64,000 nt of DNA from Microstegium vimineum. Lineage: Eukaryota; Streptophyta; Magnoliopsida; Poales; Poaceae. The stretch spans positions 53,828,693 through 53,892,692 of the forward strand of contig CM039122.1 in the NCBI GenBank assembly GCA_022036555.1, written 5' to 3'. Shown here in pieces: positions 23,001-33,866 of the stretch. A program made the position numbers and the translations under genes. The notes below the pieces were generated by a model that was not told the DNA's origin, searched no databases, and saw only the letters and a list, made by a program, of their open reading frames with translations. Numbering within the stretch: position 1 is the stretch's first letter; each line of letters opens with the position of its first letter.

Positions 23001-26000
23001 TAGACACACGAAAGAATGCAAACCATAACATTTTGTGTGACCATAAATCTCACTCCAGAAAAATGCAAATGCACCAAATGAACTCTATACTCTAGTATTA
23101 CTATGCGATGAAAAGAGCAAGAATTTTTCTCCTTGAACAAAGGAGTACAATTCTTTTCTGCAATTGATTGGTCACATATTGCCTATCTACGACATCAAAT
23201 TTCCTTCCATGAATTCTGAATCTACAAGGTAATCTATATACCAAAATCACAATGGTACTTCCAGAGTAAGCAAGTACCTTTCGTCATCTGTTTCCACCAT
23301 TCGTCAATCTGTTTTCCTTTCTGAAGCTGATCACTGTTCAAATGTTCTCTAATCGAAGTGTTAAAAGACCAAATGCGCAGAGTCTGACTGCTACTAATGA
23401 AATCAAGAAGAATACTTTGAGGGCCAATATTATTGGCATCAAGGCTTTTGTCTTCTTTGTGGAATGAAATTATCTTTCTTGTGGTTTCAACCTGATAGCA
23501 AAAGAAATGGCCAGAATGATAACAAGACAAGCAAGAAAAGGAAGCATGAAAGTACTGCCAAAAAATTATATATGCTTTTAGATTTTAATAGCTCTTGCCC
23601 TGATTGAATGAGCATAGAGCTAAAGCTCCTTGAATGTTTCACAAGAAAATCTTCAGCTAATCAATTGCATTGAATTGGTTGAATAAAAAAAACAGTAAAA
23701 TTTTAAAAGAGTCATACAAATGTACATCACCTTCCTTGGGTCTGAACTAAGAGTGTTCATTACAATCTCAATGCGGATAATCTGTGCAAGCAACCAAGTG
23801 ACATGATTACTCCGGAGAATCTGTTGATCACTATTTGTTACTCGAGAAGCAAGCTTGTCCACAAAATCAAGAAAGTCAATGCATCCACTTTTCATTAGGA
23901 AGAAAAAGATGTCAGCAAACAAAAGCCAATCTTGCCAGCATTGAGTCTCTGCAATAGTATGCAAAGTTTTGTTGAGTAAAGGCACACAGGAGGTAACAAC
24001 TTTTGTGAGGAAGCTAATAGCATCGTTAATCCTTATCTCTAGCCCTTTATGTTTTGGGGAAAAAAAGGTGTCACATTTGGAGAAAGGGGTGTAACCATCA
24101 AGAATTTTGTGGAAGGGGGTACCCAGAGATGAAACTTATGATTCTACCAGATCTAGATTGAATGGGCGAATGGTGAAGCTTCAGATACTAACCTGAGTTA
24201 GTGAGCCTCAGTAATTCAATTGTCCTGTCAGCAACTGCCTCACCAATCATATCAGGTGAGAAAACAGCTCCAGGAGTTGATGATTGCTGAGACTGTGATC
24301 TGTAACAAGGGGCAACAAGAAGAACACGTCTCCACCAGTCTGGTGATGGGGTTGTGCGGAGAGCATGCCTCAAGCAGCGAAGAGCACGTTCCCAGTCTAA
24401 ACCACCCTTAGGAATGGAGTTTGCAAGATCCTAAACAATAAAACAATATCAGGTTTGATATCCCACTCGGAATAATAAATCTATATCCACTTATGGCTAA
24501 CATATGTGAATAGTTCTCATTCCACTATTTCCATATAAATATTCATGCTGCTTGTATATTACAAGTAAGCGTATAGGTGTAACACACATGGAATCAACAG
24601 TGTTGCAACAGGAGCCATGAATCCATATTCCATCATGATGATGAATATTGCCTCTGTAACATGAAATATGACCTTTAACTGATAACTTTGTTGTTATTTT
24701 AAGCAATTAAATAGTAACAACAGCACAGAATTTGATGTATTTTTTCTTATATACATGTGTCCTTTTGTAGTTCTAGTTCATGCACATAAAGTGTAATAAT
24801 TTTGACACCAATATAGGTCTCCAAAAGGAGCACATTACTTATCCTCCAAGATTTCTCCATGAGACTGTATTATGAAAAACAATGTGTGGCCAAAGATGCA
24901 GATGGCACACCATGAGAAGCAATAAAGAGTTTTAATCCATGCATGGCAAATAAAGTGCCAAAAAAAATTGAACATTCTGGAGAAACACAATATGCTCTAA
25001 ATCCTGGTGGTGTGTGTTGGTGTGGCTTTGTATGGGCTCTTTTCCCATTTTTCTTCTTAATATAATGATACGCAGCTCTCCTGCGTGTTCGAGAAAAAAA
25101 TACAATATGCTCAAAAAATTAACAATGCTATTCAAAGTTTACTATAATCTATTTCCCTAACTAGACTACTCGACCTATACATTTATTCATGATCAACCAC
25201 ATAACTACTTCCTGGATTCTCCAAGGCATTTACTTGTCCTCATTCTTTTTCCTTTGTTTGATCTTATGACCTTCAAAACATTATAGGGAACAGTGAATGA
25301 TGAGTGCCACTGAAACTGTCCAGGAGTTTCCATGTTCATCAATGACAAACACATTGACAAATGTACCAAAAAATACATGAGAGACATGTTAGGGGAGAAG
25401 CTATTACTTAAGGTAAATGTAACATTACCTCTCCATGTAGTGGCTCTCCCAATACACTAGGGTAAGTAATGGGAGAATAGCGCAGATTAGTAACAGATTC
25501 TCCAGCTATGCTTGGATATGATTGTGATAAGAAACGATGAGTTCCAAATGTCGGACAATGAAGGTGCTGATCCAACATTTGCATGTGCATACACACCATG
25601 TCTCTCCTCCTATGAATCTCCATAATTATACTAACTAGTGCTTCATCGTCAGGAATGTTTTCAAGAAACTGCAAGTTGGAGCGAACAAGCTCATAAAATG
25701 GAATGCGACATTTATCTTCATTAACTAAAATCCATATAACATCCAAGCATAGATGCATCCATTCATGCAAAGGTTTTTCTAGCCTGCAAGTTTGCATTGC
25801 ATCAGCTTCATCCATGCCATGGGGCCTCTGATCCCAGTTAACTAGCCAATTTACCATATGCTGGAAAATCACAGCATGGGTAGCTGGCTTCAAATTGAAC
25901 TCCAGCCCTGCTAGAATTATCCTGCAGGACAGGTGATGTAGATAGCTAGCTTCTGCTCCCCTGCGAGACTGGTCACCTCTTGCTGCAGTACCAAGCTGCA

Positions 26001-27163
26001 CAGAGCTGGAGAATTCAGCTGCCTTAATTGGTGACACAGTTGCACCTACAGGTTGGTCAATACCAGACTGAGTAGGAGATCCTATGGTGTTCATTACTGG
26101 CAAAGGTGAGGCAGGATTTGACGGGTGAAAGTTTGGAGCATTTGGCATTGTAATAGCTGACGAAGGGGTTGCAGGACCACCACCAGTCACAGAAACTCCT
26201 TGCACCATAGGTGCCTCTATGGAGGAAACAGTATTAAGCAGAGATGGAAGGAGGCTATCCCATCTGAGGTGGCCTCGAGCACATAGGCACCGTGTAGCAA
26301 AGAGCAAGAACTCAGATTGCGGTGCGTGGCTACTGCACTGCAGCACAAAGGAGATGAGAACTGATTCTGTGACTGCCTGCAACTGCTCCGCGTCCTACAG
26401 ATAAATATGAATTAAACTCCTGTAGACCTCCTAAGACAAATAAACTACTTACATAATTCTTCTGCTTACAGGTAACTGCACGCGCAACTGCTCATAATCT
26501 GAAATGAACTGCTCATCACGGGGAGGCAGGTCTCTATTCATAGCAGTCACTCTCTTCTGTAGCTTGTTCCTGAACAATTAAATTTTACAGAGCATCATAA
26601 TTTTGAATAAACTTATTCAATTATTCAATTTGTGTAATTGAACAACAGGACTACAGCATATGAAATTTTAAATGACCAGGATGTGTAACCATCATTGAGC
26701 CTTGTCCCTCAACTATAGTAACCAAATTGCCAAAAAAAATAATATGGCCAAATCTATTAAAACCAACCTAAACTAGAGGATACCGCGTATTATAATCATT
26801 CAGTTCAGATATCAAGACAAATGTTACGAAAATAAAAGAGCCTTCTTCTTTTTTTTAAGTGATAAAAAATCGAAACTGAAGCAGCTTACGGGCTCTCTCT
26901 CAATGGGTCTTCCGCTCGCTGCTTCGAGTTTATCTGCAAGCCAACAAAACCCAGGGTCAGTACTAGCAGAGACACGCCCACTCGACTGGTGATTAGGAAT
27001 TTAGGGTCAGGGATGCACGCACGCCGAGGTATAGGGTGAAGAGATCGGCGATTGCCGGCCGCGCCGGGTGGTGGTGGGGCTGCATCTGCCGCTGCTGCAG
27101 CAGCACAGCCGAGGCCGAGATCGCTGGAGACATAGGCTGCCTTGTCCCGTGTCCCCCATCCAT
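11041..27163 (-). CDS. MED23: Mediator complex subunit MED23, 21 exons, frameshifted in exon 18
   Basis: Nuclear subunit of Mediator, linking activators to RNA polymerase II. Exons (minus): 27163-27023, 26933-26890, 26569-26470, 26394-25429, 24430-24193, 23948-23731, 23491-23278, 22959-22673, 22310-22227, 22029-21935, 21633-21471, 21381-21136, 19803-19636, 19556-19443, 19304-19179, 18535-18390, 17762-17519, 17449-16697, 16597-16416, 11468-11356, 11242-11041. All junctions are GT-AG and phases agree, except that exon 18 is one base short. Codons total about 1614, close to Arabidopsis MED23. Diagnostic stretches include ADLFTLYLG near the start, RIPFYELVRSNLQFLENIPD, RTTPSPDWW, YDVTKIIS, TWSEKT, SHSFPQHRQYLCAGA, FTFVRDILAYFYGHLP, SRSGYSCQQLS and the C-terminal YEGQGG and LRPDVQHLL. 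As written, reading shifts near 17417-17420 and stops at 17362-17360. The frame after that point stays open and conserved, so the lesion is recent or a sequence error. Confidence 0.93.
11611..11872 (-). repeat. 3' LTR of the Copia element
   Basis: This 262-bp LTR is 54 bp longer than its partner. The surplus is mainly a second copy of a segment reading GGCAGCCAATATGGCAGGGT plus a 12-bp CAGATTGGGTGG-type insert. The polypurine tract GCGGGAGGC lies directly upstream on the minus strand (11873-11881). Confidence 0.9.
11870..13366 (-). CDS. Copia pol, RT and RNase H part
   Basis: Encodes the reverse transcriptase and RNase H half of the Copia polyprotein. It starts in the conserved block EEYRALVDNDTWRLVPRP and continues with KARWVVRGFTQRHGIDYDET, the catalytic YVDDIVLTAS, SLYGLKQAPRAW and LGELHHFLGI. 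RNase H has SDADWAGCPDSRRSTSG and SSAEAEYRA. The frame ends at a TGA overlapping the start of the 3' LTR. It is the same protein as the upstream segment (13090-15222), displaced one frame by an indel in a seven-C run (plus 13394-13400). The start given is only where this frame becomes open, not a true initiation codon. RT and RNase H motifs look intact. Confidence 0.9.
   Translation of the reverse strand: MAEEYRALVDNDTWRLVPRPPGANVVTGKWIFRHKFHSDGTLARHKARWVVRGFTQRHGIDYDETFSPVVKPATIRVVLSIAASRHWPIHQLDVKNAFLHGHLHETVYCQQVPGFVDPTRPDAVCLLQRSLYGLKQAPRAWHQRFATFLRQLGFVASATDASLFIYTEGSSSAYLLLYVDDIVLTASSTALLRRIIDRLHSEFAMTDLGELHHFLGISVTRSSDGLFLSQRQYAVDLLQKASMAECHSTSTPVDSRAKLSASAGAPVADPATYRSLAGSLQYLTLTRPDLAYAVQQVCLFMHDPREAHLALIKRILRYVKGTLSAGLHISTGPVDKLIAYSDADWAGCPDSRRSTSGFCVFLGDSLVSWSAKRQTTVSRSSAEAEYRAVAHVVAECCWLCQLLQELHVPLKVATVVYCDNVSAVYMTANPVHHRRTKHIEIDIHFVREKVALGEVRVLHVPSRFQFADIMTKGLPVQLFEDFRSSLCIRIPDASTAGG
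13400..15222 (-). CDS. Copia pol, protease and integrase part
   Basis: Protease core WVMDSGATSHMHNSDG near the N-terminus is followed by the GAG-pre-integrase zinc motif (HRLGHPG ... CHSCQLGKH). The integrase catalytic core comes next (CDVWTSP, VILDDFTHFCWTFPL, QADNGTEFIN, SSQNGKAERIIRSLNDI) and then a proline-rich linker. An in-frame TAG lies just upstream (plus about 15243-15246). Beyond it a short glycine-rich gag C-terminus can be read (about 15244-15430); the rest of gag, including the capsid and zinc knuckle, is missing. Sequence read past 13400 in this frame (to 13090) is a shadow of the RT frame. Confidence 0.88.
15505..15516 (-). other. Copia primer-binding site
   Basis: Directly inside the 5' LTR the minus strand reads TGGTATCACAGA. 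One mismatch separates it from the TGGTATCAGAGC complement of the initiator methionine tRNA 3' end, the usual primer of Copia elements. This confirms the orientation of the element. Confidence 0.85.
15517..15724 (-). repeat. 5' LTR of the Copia element
   Basis: This 208-bp LTR, ending at the CAAAG target duplication, is nearly identical to the 3' LTR outside the 54-bp length difference, with a handful of substitutions. That suggests a fairly young insertion. The LTR lacks an obvious strong TATA box. Confidence 0.9.
15969..16358. mobile_element. Fold-back MITE with long inverted repeats
   Basis: Two arms of roughly 170-190 bp (about 15969-16145 and 16185-16358) are inverted complements. CTTGTCCAAACTCGACTTCA near 16095 is mirrored by TGAAGTCGAGTTTGGACAAG near 16208, and the arms continue outward to GGGAACGTATC and GATACGTTGCACC. 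The short centre is AT-rich. The element sits in the same MED23 intron as the Copia insertion and would form a long hairpin in the pre-mRNA. No target duplication was fixed. Confidence 0.75.
19960..20700. mobile_element. Degenerate non-autonomous transposon in MED23 intron 12
   Basis: Intron 12 (21135-19804) is unusually long. It contains imperfectly inverted ends around AATTAGTTGTCCGATCA (near 20010) and the mirrored CTGATCAACAACTAATCATG (near 20615). Between them lie two degenerate copies of a roughly 65-bp segment (GCTCTGCT..GTTCACA..TGGCTTGCTCTTGCTCTG; about 20345-20475). I read this as an old DNA transposon remnant; termini and family are uncertain. Confidence 0.4.
24998..25101 (+). mobile_element. 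5'-truncated LINE tail with target duplication
   Basis: A 104-bp insertion ends in GATACGCAGCTCTCCTGCGT, then a short GTTCGAG and an A-run, a tail typical of grass L1-type LINEs. It is flanked by a perfect 11-bp repeat ACAATATGCTC (24987-24997 and 25102-25112), as expected for target-primed reverse transcription. It lies in MED23 intron 4, antisense to the gene. Confidence 0.75.
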
Positions 27164-27309
27164 CTCCGCCGCCGCGCCGTGCTCGTCGCCGGCGAGCGAT
27201 GTTGTCCGAATCCTATACCGGAGAGGGGAACGGGAAAGGGTTTACAAGTGAGAGCACTCTTCGACTGGGCTGCCAAGTGGGCCAGCCAGAAAAAAGGCTC
27301 CAACTACAG

Positions 27310-28255
27310 AAGGAAGAAGTCCACTTTTCCTCCTTCAATTTTTGTCAAAGTCTAATTTTCCTCCCTAAACTCTAAAAATCCAGACGACAAATCATATCCC
27401 TCAATTTTTGAAACCTCAACTTTTAAAACCATATGTTTTACCTCCCTTACCCTGTTATAAGCGGTTTTGGAGATGGTTTTTTTAGATTGAATGTAAAAAA
27501 AATAATAGTAAATCACAGGAAAAAACATAAAATAGAAAATTCAATTTTTTTTGGGACTCTATATGGGTAGATCTATACATTTAACATATAATAAAGCATA
27601 CTTTAGTATTTTTTTTTAGATTTAGATCTATTATTTTCTATAGATAATTTAAATAATTCATAACTATAGTTTCTATATTCCAATTATTGTGATATTTTTA
27701 TGGTGGACTAGTTATTGTATGATTGAACTACAATAAAAAATTCATATTTATTGAGTAATGTATAAATTAGTTATAAATTTATTTAGTGTTTATGTTTGTT
27801 AAATCAAAATAAATCAATAATTAATTTATACGTTATTCAATTAGTATCAAACTTTTACTGTAGTTGAAGCATACAATATATAGCCAGCCTTAAAAAATTC
27901 ATAAAAAATGGACCATAGAATCTACATTTATGAATTATTCAAATTAATTACATAAAAGAATATATCTGAAACTACATAAAAACAATTTTAATAAAATATA
28001 TCATATTATATGTTCATTGTATATATCTACTCATGTAGAGTCCAACAAAATTTAATTTTCTATTTTATAATTTTTCTGTGATTTATTATAATTTTTTAAA
28101 TATTAGCCAAAATAAATAGAAAATAAAAAATAAAACCGCTTATAACAAAACCAGGGAGGTGGTTTGCATGGTTTTAGAGTCATGGAAGGAAAAATAGACT
28201 TTTGTAAAAATTAAGGGAGAAAAAATAGACTTTTTCCACTACAAAATGAAGGATC
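27310..28255. mobile_element. AT-rich element with about 150-bp inverted ends
   Basis: The left end (CCACTTTTCCTCC, CAAAGTCTAATTTTCCTCCC, CTCTAAAA, then GTTATAAGCGGTTTT) is matched in inverted order at the right end (AAAACCGCTTATAAC, GGGAGGTGG, GACTTTTGTAAAAATTAAGG, AGACTTTTTCCAC). The centre of about 650 bp is extremely AT-rich and non-coding. It begins about 150 bp upstream of the MED23 start codon, so it may overlap that gene's promoter. The precise termini and target duplication were not resolved. Confidence 0.65.
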
Positions 28256-28299
28256 GACCTCAAAGGCCACGAGCCCACAACTCAAGAAAGGAGCAACCT

Positions 28300-29095
28300 G
28301 TGTCGTGTGGTACCGTGTGTTTGGTTTGAGGATGGTGCGAGACTCTTGTTTGGTTTGGAGAATGGGTCCATTCCAGTTACGTGTTTGGTTGGGAGGATAT
28401 ATGAAAGTTGGGTTGAGTCATTAGCATGTGTGGCCCGCTTGTCAGCGACTATTCCTTTCTTCTTCCTCCTCTCAGCCGAGACTTCTTCCTCCTCCCAACT
28501 GAGACCGTGTGGGCTACTCGCCCGGCAATCCCCACCCCGACGCGGCGCCCTACCCAACGCGCGAAGCGCCTTCAGCACAGGCACCGGCGCCCGCGCCCAG
28601 CCCCAGCGCAGCGAGCCCCTCCCGCCTCGGCGGCCGTGGGCCTTGCCCCGACGAGCGCCCTCCACCCCGACGTCGCGCCCTTCCCCAGCGCGACAACCGC
28701 CTCCCGCCCAGCGGCCGCGCTCTGCCCCAGCGCGGCGAGCCTCGACGAGCGCGCGCCCCGACGAGCCCCTCCTGCCCCGGCGGCTGTGCCCCGCCCCGAC
28801 GAGCGCGCGCGGCGAGCTTCCCTGCCCCAGTGGTCGCGCCCGCCTCGGCCCGACGCGCGCGCGACGAGCTTCCCCTCCCCCGGTGTAGCGAGCGCGAGCG
28901 GCCCTCGCCCTGGCCTTAGTTCCACTTCGACCTGCGTGGTCCGCTCGTTTCCCTGGTATCCAGGGAACCCGCATCTGGAGAGGATATTCTCTACTGGGTT
29001 GAACCCAGATTCATGATCCTCCAAACCAAACAGGGGTTCAACTAGGTCGAACCTGGGATATCCCAGTTGAACCCACTATCCAAACAGACGGGTAG
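28300..29095. mobile_element. GC-rich repeat with TTTGGTTTGG-type ends
   Basis: The left flank carries repeated GTTTGGTTTGAGG/GTTTGGTTTGGAG words and the right flank the inverse CCTCCAAACCAAACAGG and ATCCAAACAGACGGG. The middle (28500-28910) is about 80% GC and made of degenerate CCCCGACGAGCGCG units. It opens long proline/alanine/arginine-rich frames in several registers on both strands, which argues against a real protein. Probably a non-autonomous transposon; family unassigned. Confidence 0.45.
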
Positions 29096-29745
29096 AGATT
29101 TTAGGGAGTCAATTCACTGTCCTTGTCTAGTGACTAAATTAAAAATAAAAACAATTAAAAGTATAAAACTAAATTAAATAGTAAAAAGAAAGGCATGTAT
29201 GATATGAAGAGCTAGATAAAGACATACAATGGCGGAGCATGAGCCGAGCATGAGCCCAAGTTAACTATGAGATTTTGTTTGTTCATCCACGAGACCTCGT
29301 TCCAAAGTGTTTTCCAAAAGAGCACTTCCTAGTTCAAACTTTAATCTTTGAGAAACATGAGTAGGATCATTAATGATGTATGCGGTATATTAAGGATTTT
29401 TTTTCAAAAGAAAAGCTGACGTCCAGCGATGCAGCACGTTTCTACCTCGTCTCCAGCGACAAAGCTAGGATAATTCCAAGGGGGTTATTTCCTCTTCTTC
29501 TTCCTCCAGCCCCTCCTCTTCTTCCTCCTCCATGGCATAGAGGGGGCTTAGGGGGGCTTAAGTGTATCCATGGCTGGTAGGGAGGCTGGAGCACGGGTCA
29601 CCCCCTGCTGGCTTCGTCGATGCTCGTTACGCTTGAACACCTATAACGCTATGCTCGTGCTAGATAACCAATCTATTGGAAAGAATGATAATCACTTCGC
29701 TAAATATTTTGGTTGCTTTTGGCGGATTGCTTACTACTAGGTTAA
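29096..29745. other. Spacer without a recognised gene
   Basis: Mixed AT-rich sequence. A CTTCTTCTTCCTCC tract near 29490 and a short open frame at 29380-29580 are present but show no domain or splice evidence. I see nothing supportable here. Confidence 0.4.
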
Positions 29746-29956
29746 GGGCCTGTTTGGGACTGCTCCGCTCCACGTTTTTCAGCTCTGCACCACGTTTTTT
29801 AGCCAAACAGTTTCAGCTCCACGCACACAGCTTCAGAAAAAAAAGGTGGAGTTGTGAGAGCACCTAAAGAGGTGCTCCACAAAACCTAGAGTTCGTGGAG
29901 CTGCTCTACAGTGGAGTTTGTGGAGAAGAGCTCGTAGAGCAATCCCAAACATGCCC
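29746..29956. mobile_element. Tourist/Harbinger-type MITE
   Basis: The left end GGGCCTGTTTGGGACTGCTC and the right end GAGCAATCCCAAACATGCCC are inverted complements with two mismatches. Both ends are flanked by TAA (29743-29745 and 29957-29959), the Tourist/Harbinger target duplication. The 211-bp interior contains repeated GTGGAGCTG-type words and no coding potential. Confidence 0.85.
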
Positions 29957-30113
29957 TAAATAAGATATCAATGTGTGGGGTGGAGTCCCACACTCCCACT
30001 CATGGGGATTTGATCGAGTTGAGGGAAGATATATGTATTATTGCGAAATTGTTTTTGTTTTGATACATTGTGGTCAGTTTAAATCAATAAGTTTGCGTGT
30101 ATTGGTATGTTTC

Positions 30114-30615
30114 TGTTGACACAAAAAGTGTCAGGATCTGCGAACATCTCGGGCTTATACCCGAATTCGATCTCCGAGGGTGTGCCAGTCGATTTGACCA
30201 GTTAATCGACAAGGACGATAAATAGAACAAGATCTGAACGAGACAACGGTGATGCGCCCAGATGTCAAGGCTCAAACCTGATCAGGATAACTAGAGTAGA
30301 GCTGAACGAGACGACAGCGATGCGCCCGGACGTCAAGGCTCAGATTGCTCAAACGCGGAACTTGCAAGGGTTAACGGAGGTCGATGAGATGCAGCCCGTC
30401 GAAACTTGAAGAACTCGTAGATAGACTAATACTAATGCGATAAAAGGTAAATTGCTGGAAAGATAGATAAAAATAGTAGATTTATTTGATATGCTTGGAT
30501 ATGATTTTTCACAACCTCTAGATACATATTTATACTGCGGCAAAAGGAGTTGTAGATAGACACGACTCGTACCTTTCCTAAACAAAAACTCCTATTTTAA
30601 AGGAAATAAACGACT
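30114..30615 (-). repeat. N-family LTR fragment (N3), truncated by G2
   Basis: Read on the minus strand, this is the downstream half of an LTR of the same family as N1 and N2. It ends in CTTTTTGTGTCAACA and contains the conserved GGGCGCATCGCTGTCGTCTC and GACGGGCTGCATC words plus a TATAAATATG box. It starts at TGTTGACAC (30114) and is cut at 30615 by the G2 LTR. It is clearly more diverged from N1/N2 than they are from each other, which fits its being the oldest layer of the nest. Whether it was a complete element or a solo LTR cannot be seen here. Confidence 0.8.
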
Positions 30616-32037
30616 TGTCGGTGTTATGAACCCAGGGGGTCAAGACCACCGGCTAGTAAATTTGTATATTGCGTGCTCCCTCTCCCAGACGTGATGCAAG
30701 AAGAACACAAGATTTATCCTGGCTCGGGCACAGAAGGCCCTACGTCCAGCGGGGGAGGATGGATTGTATTATCTTGCATCGAAAGTGCTCGTACAGGGGG
30801 TACAAGCTGGTTTACACGGGGTTGCTCAGGATTATCTGAGGCCTAGGACTAGCAGAGGTACCCTAGGTGGTCGGTGGTGGATTGCTTGAAAGGTCGATCA
30901 AGCAATCGGGTGCGGTGTGTGCGACTTGGCTCTTGGTGTATACGGGTCAGAGCTGATGTCTGAATGTCTGAGCCGATGTGAATCAGTCCCTGTCGATGCC
31001 GATACGAATGCTCTTTCTTCTATCCCGGCATCCACTTTTATAGATCAAGGGGAGGTACGGGAGTACAGAGTCCTAAACTGTAGCGGCATGGGAGGCGTGT
31101 CCGTGGTGCCATGCTGGCGAAGGGACGTCGATCGCTGTAGCGGCGTGGCCTTCCCGTCCTTCCGGTGATCCAGGGCATGGTGATGGAAGACTGGACGCTG
31201 TCGAACGTCATGGCGCAATGCGGTCGGCCTTCTATAGACGGGTACGAGTCCCACAGTTGATGCGGGACGGATTGGACAGGAGCCATGTCGGAGTGGTTGG
31301 GGACGGTGGTCTAGCCCCCCGGTCGAGGTCAGCGTGACCCTGTCGTATCCCTGAAGACACAGTCGAGGGTCGTCCTGTTCATGGCTCGAGGGGGGTGCCT
31401 CTGGATTTCGTACCTGCGACGTGGCTACAGCGGCCGCACGGTCAATAGAGGTCCAGGGCATGGGCGGTGAGTTGATGGATTTGACTGCGGTAGTGGGCGC
31501 CCATGGCGTTAGGCGGGGACAGGTAGGCGCATTGGATCCCCTTTAACCCATACCGGGAGCACGTGAGCTGACCGAGCCTCCTGCGCGCGGGTCGTTCGTT
31601 CGACCCCCTATCCGTCATTCGAGAGGTCGAGGCGGAGGCGGAGGGGTCGTTCATTCGACCTCTGTCCGTCAGTCGGGGTCGAGGGGTTGAGGCCGTAGGG
31701 GGTTCGATTGACCCCTCTTCCGTCATACGGGGGGTTAAGGCGAGGCGGAGGGGTCGTTCGTTCGACCCCCGTCCGTCAGTCGAGGTAGATGCGGAGGGGT
31801 CGTTCGTTCGACCCCCGTCCGTTAGTCGAGGTAGAGACGAAGAGGTATCCTATCTTCTATTTTTTCTGCAATGGGCCGGCCCACGACCGGTCCCTATTGC
31901 CGGTGAAGGAAACCTTTGCGTGATGGGCCTTCCTTCATTGACTCGGACGGCTGATCGGATCCTGCCTTAAAAATGGTTGCTATGTTAAGCATTAGATTAC
32001 CACACGTTTAGGGTACCCCTTACCTTTGTACCCGATA
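30616..32037 (-). repeat. G2 3' LTR
   Basis: This 1422-bp LTR reads in plus orientation TGTCGGTGTTATG ... GTACCCGATA. The same sequence in inverse orientation forms the G1 LTR at 40658-42092. Its end has GATA where G1 has GACA, a single C-to-T/G-to-A change at the terminal CA. A TATAAAA box lies on the minus strand at 31036-31042. Tandem units containing GGGGTCGTTCGTTCGACCCC repeat every roughly 50 bp at 31590-31840. The polypurine tract GCTCGGGGCTA lies directly inside (about 32038-32051). Confidence 0.85.
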
Positions 32038-33840
32038 GTAGCCCCGAGCCTCTATGCGGATAAGAAGAATCCGTATAGGGGCTTTTGCCGATGATCTGCA
32101 GGGTTAGTAAAAGGTCTGATTCTCCGTGGGGTGCGCGCGAGCGCATCCCGCGGGGTTAGCTCCCGAGGCCCCAGAGTAGTGATTGAGAACTCCTCTGGGA
32201 GATTTGACGTGTGTCCTATCGAGGGGAGTTAGGATTACCTGGAGTCATAGCACCCTATCGAGCGGTCGATTATGTTCGCCAGGCTACGAGAGTTTCACTT
32301 CCTTGGGAAGGGGGTGCTCAAGGGCGGCTGTCGAAACCCTTCCGAGGGCCAGCCTTCGCTCCCTCGAGCGTTAAACTGGAGTCATAGTGCCTTATCGAGG
32401 GGTCAACTCTGTCTGCCAGGCTACGAGTGATTTCGACCCTCTTTCATCGAGGGGTGTCGTGCGTAGTCTAGCCCTCGAGCCTCGTGTGGCTGGGCTTTCA
32501 CTACCTCCTAGCGTCCTTCCCACGGATCCTTGCGCTCGGATTGTGGGGCGAAGAGCATCGTTCTATCCTCGTTAGGACGAGCCCCGAAGTCCTCTGTGAG
32601 CCTTCGTAAGGACGAACCTCGAAGTCCTCTGCAAGCTGGTAACGGGTATAAATTCAAGTGAAATCCAAGTGAGAACTCGTGCCCCCTTCGACAGGGGGTC
32701 GATAGAAGCCCTGAGGCATTCTCATTCAAGCAACACCGCGTGGATTACCTAGGTGCCAACTCTGTTCGATGAGAGTCGGTGGCCTGATGCCTCCCGTCGA
32801 AGGGATCCTTGGGTATTCCGTGGTTATGTCCCGGGGGGGCTCGAGAGTTCGTTCTCGAGCTAGGGGCTCGCGCCGGCCCCTCCTGGGTCATCCCTGACTC
32901 GCGTACTCGAGGGCGGCTGTGAACCTCGTTCGTGGGGCCAGCCTTCACCCCCTCGAGATTTGGGGGTGGACCGGAGTCCGTAACCCTGGGTCCTCCCTGA
33001 CCTCAGGTACTCGAGGGCGGCTGTCGAACCCTATGCAAGGGCCAGCCTTCGCTCCCTCGAGATTTTGACGGACGGGTCGACGTCCGTTGCTTACCTCCGA
33101 AGATGACGTCCTGTCCTGTGGAACATAAGGGGGTGGTAGGTTGGTATATTAAATGTGGGGACATACCTGTCTTTTTGTTGGGTCCGCCTGTGGGGCTCGC
33201 GCCGGCCCCCCTGGATTATTCCCGACTCGAGTACTCGAGGGCGGCTGTCGAACCCCGTTCGAGGGCCAGCCTTCGCTCCCTCGAGATTTGGGGGTGGACC
33301 GGAGTCCATAACCCTGGGTCATCTCTGACCTCAGGTACTCGAGGGCGGTTGTCGAACCCTGTTGGAGGGACAACCTTCGTTCCCTCGAGATTTGGGGTGG
33401 ACCGGAGTCCATAACCCTGGGTCATCTCTAACCTCAGGTACTCGAGGGCGACTGTCGAACCTTGTTCGAGGGCCACCCTTCGTTCCCTCGAGATTTGGGG
33501 TGGACCGGAGTCCATAACCCTGGGTCATCTCTGACATCAGGTACTCGAGGGCGGTTGTCGAACCCTGTTCGAGGGCCAGCTTTCGTTCCCTCAAGATTTT
33601 GACGGACGGGTCGACGTCCGTTGCTCACCTCCGAAGATAACGCCCACTGTTGCACGTTGTCCGCCACAGGCATGCCTTTTTAGGAGATGTCCGTTCGACT
33701 GCGGCCGTAGCAGGCATAGGGTGCGGCGAGGCGTGCGGCGCGGAGCCCGATGACGCGACGGGTGCGGTGAGGCGTGCAGTGCGGAATACGAGGAGGCGGT
33801 AGGTGAGCGCATTAAATGTAGAGACTTACTTGCCTTTTTG
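32038..33840. repeat. G2 3' untranslated region with 103-bp tandem array
   Basis: From about 32890 to 33600 a unit of 102-105 bp is repeated, each containing TACTCGAGGGCGGCTGTCGA, a CCCTCGAGATTTGGGG segment and GGACCGGAGTCC. Unit starts fall near 32902, 33006, 33231, 33333, 33438 and 33540, with a diverged copy near 32325. There is no coding function. Hypervariable tandem arrays upstream of the 3' LTR are a known trait of Tat-lineage elements and can seed satellites. Confidence 0.8.
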
Positions 33841-33866
33841 TCGGATCCGCCCGTTGGGCTTCCGGT

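Noticed and set aside
28426..29024. Long Pro/Ala/Arg-rich frames on both strands
   Set aside because: Open in several registers because the DNA is about 80% GC and lacks AT-rich stop codons; no domain, and flanked by transposon-like inverted ends.
32387..33673. Repeated short minus-strand frames as a repeat protein family
   Set aside because: They are translations of the 103-bp tandem array and change frame between units; no protein-level conservation.
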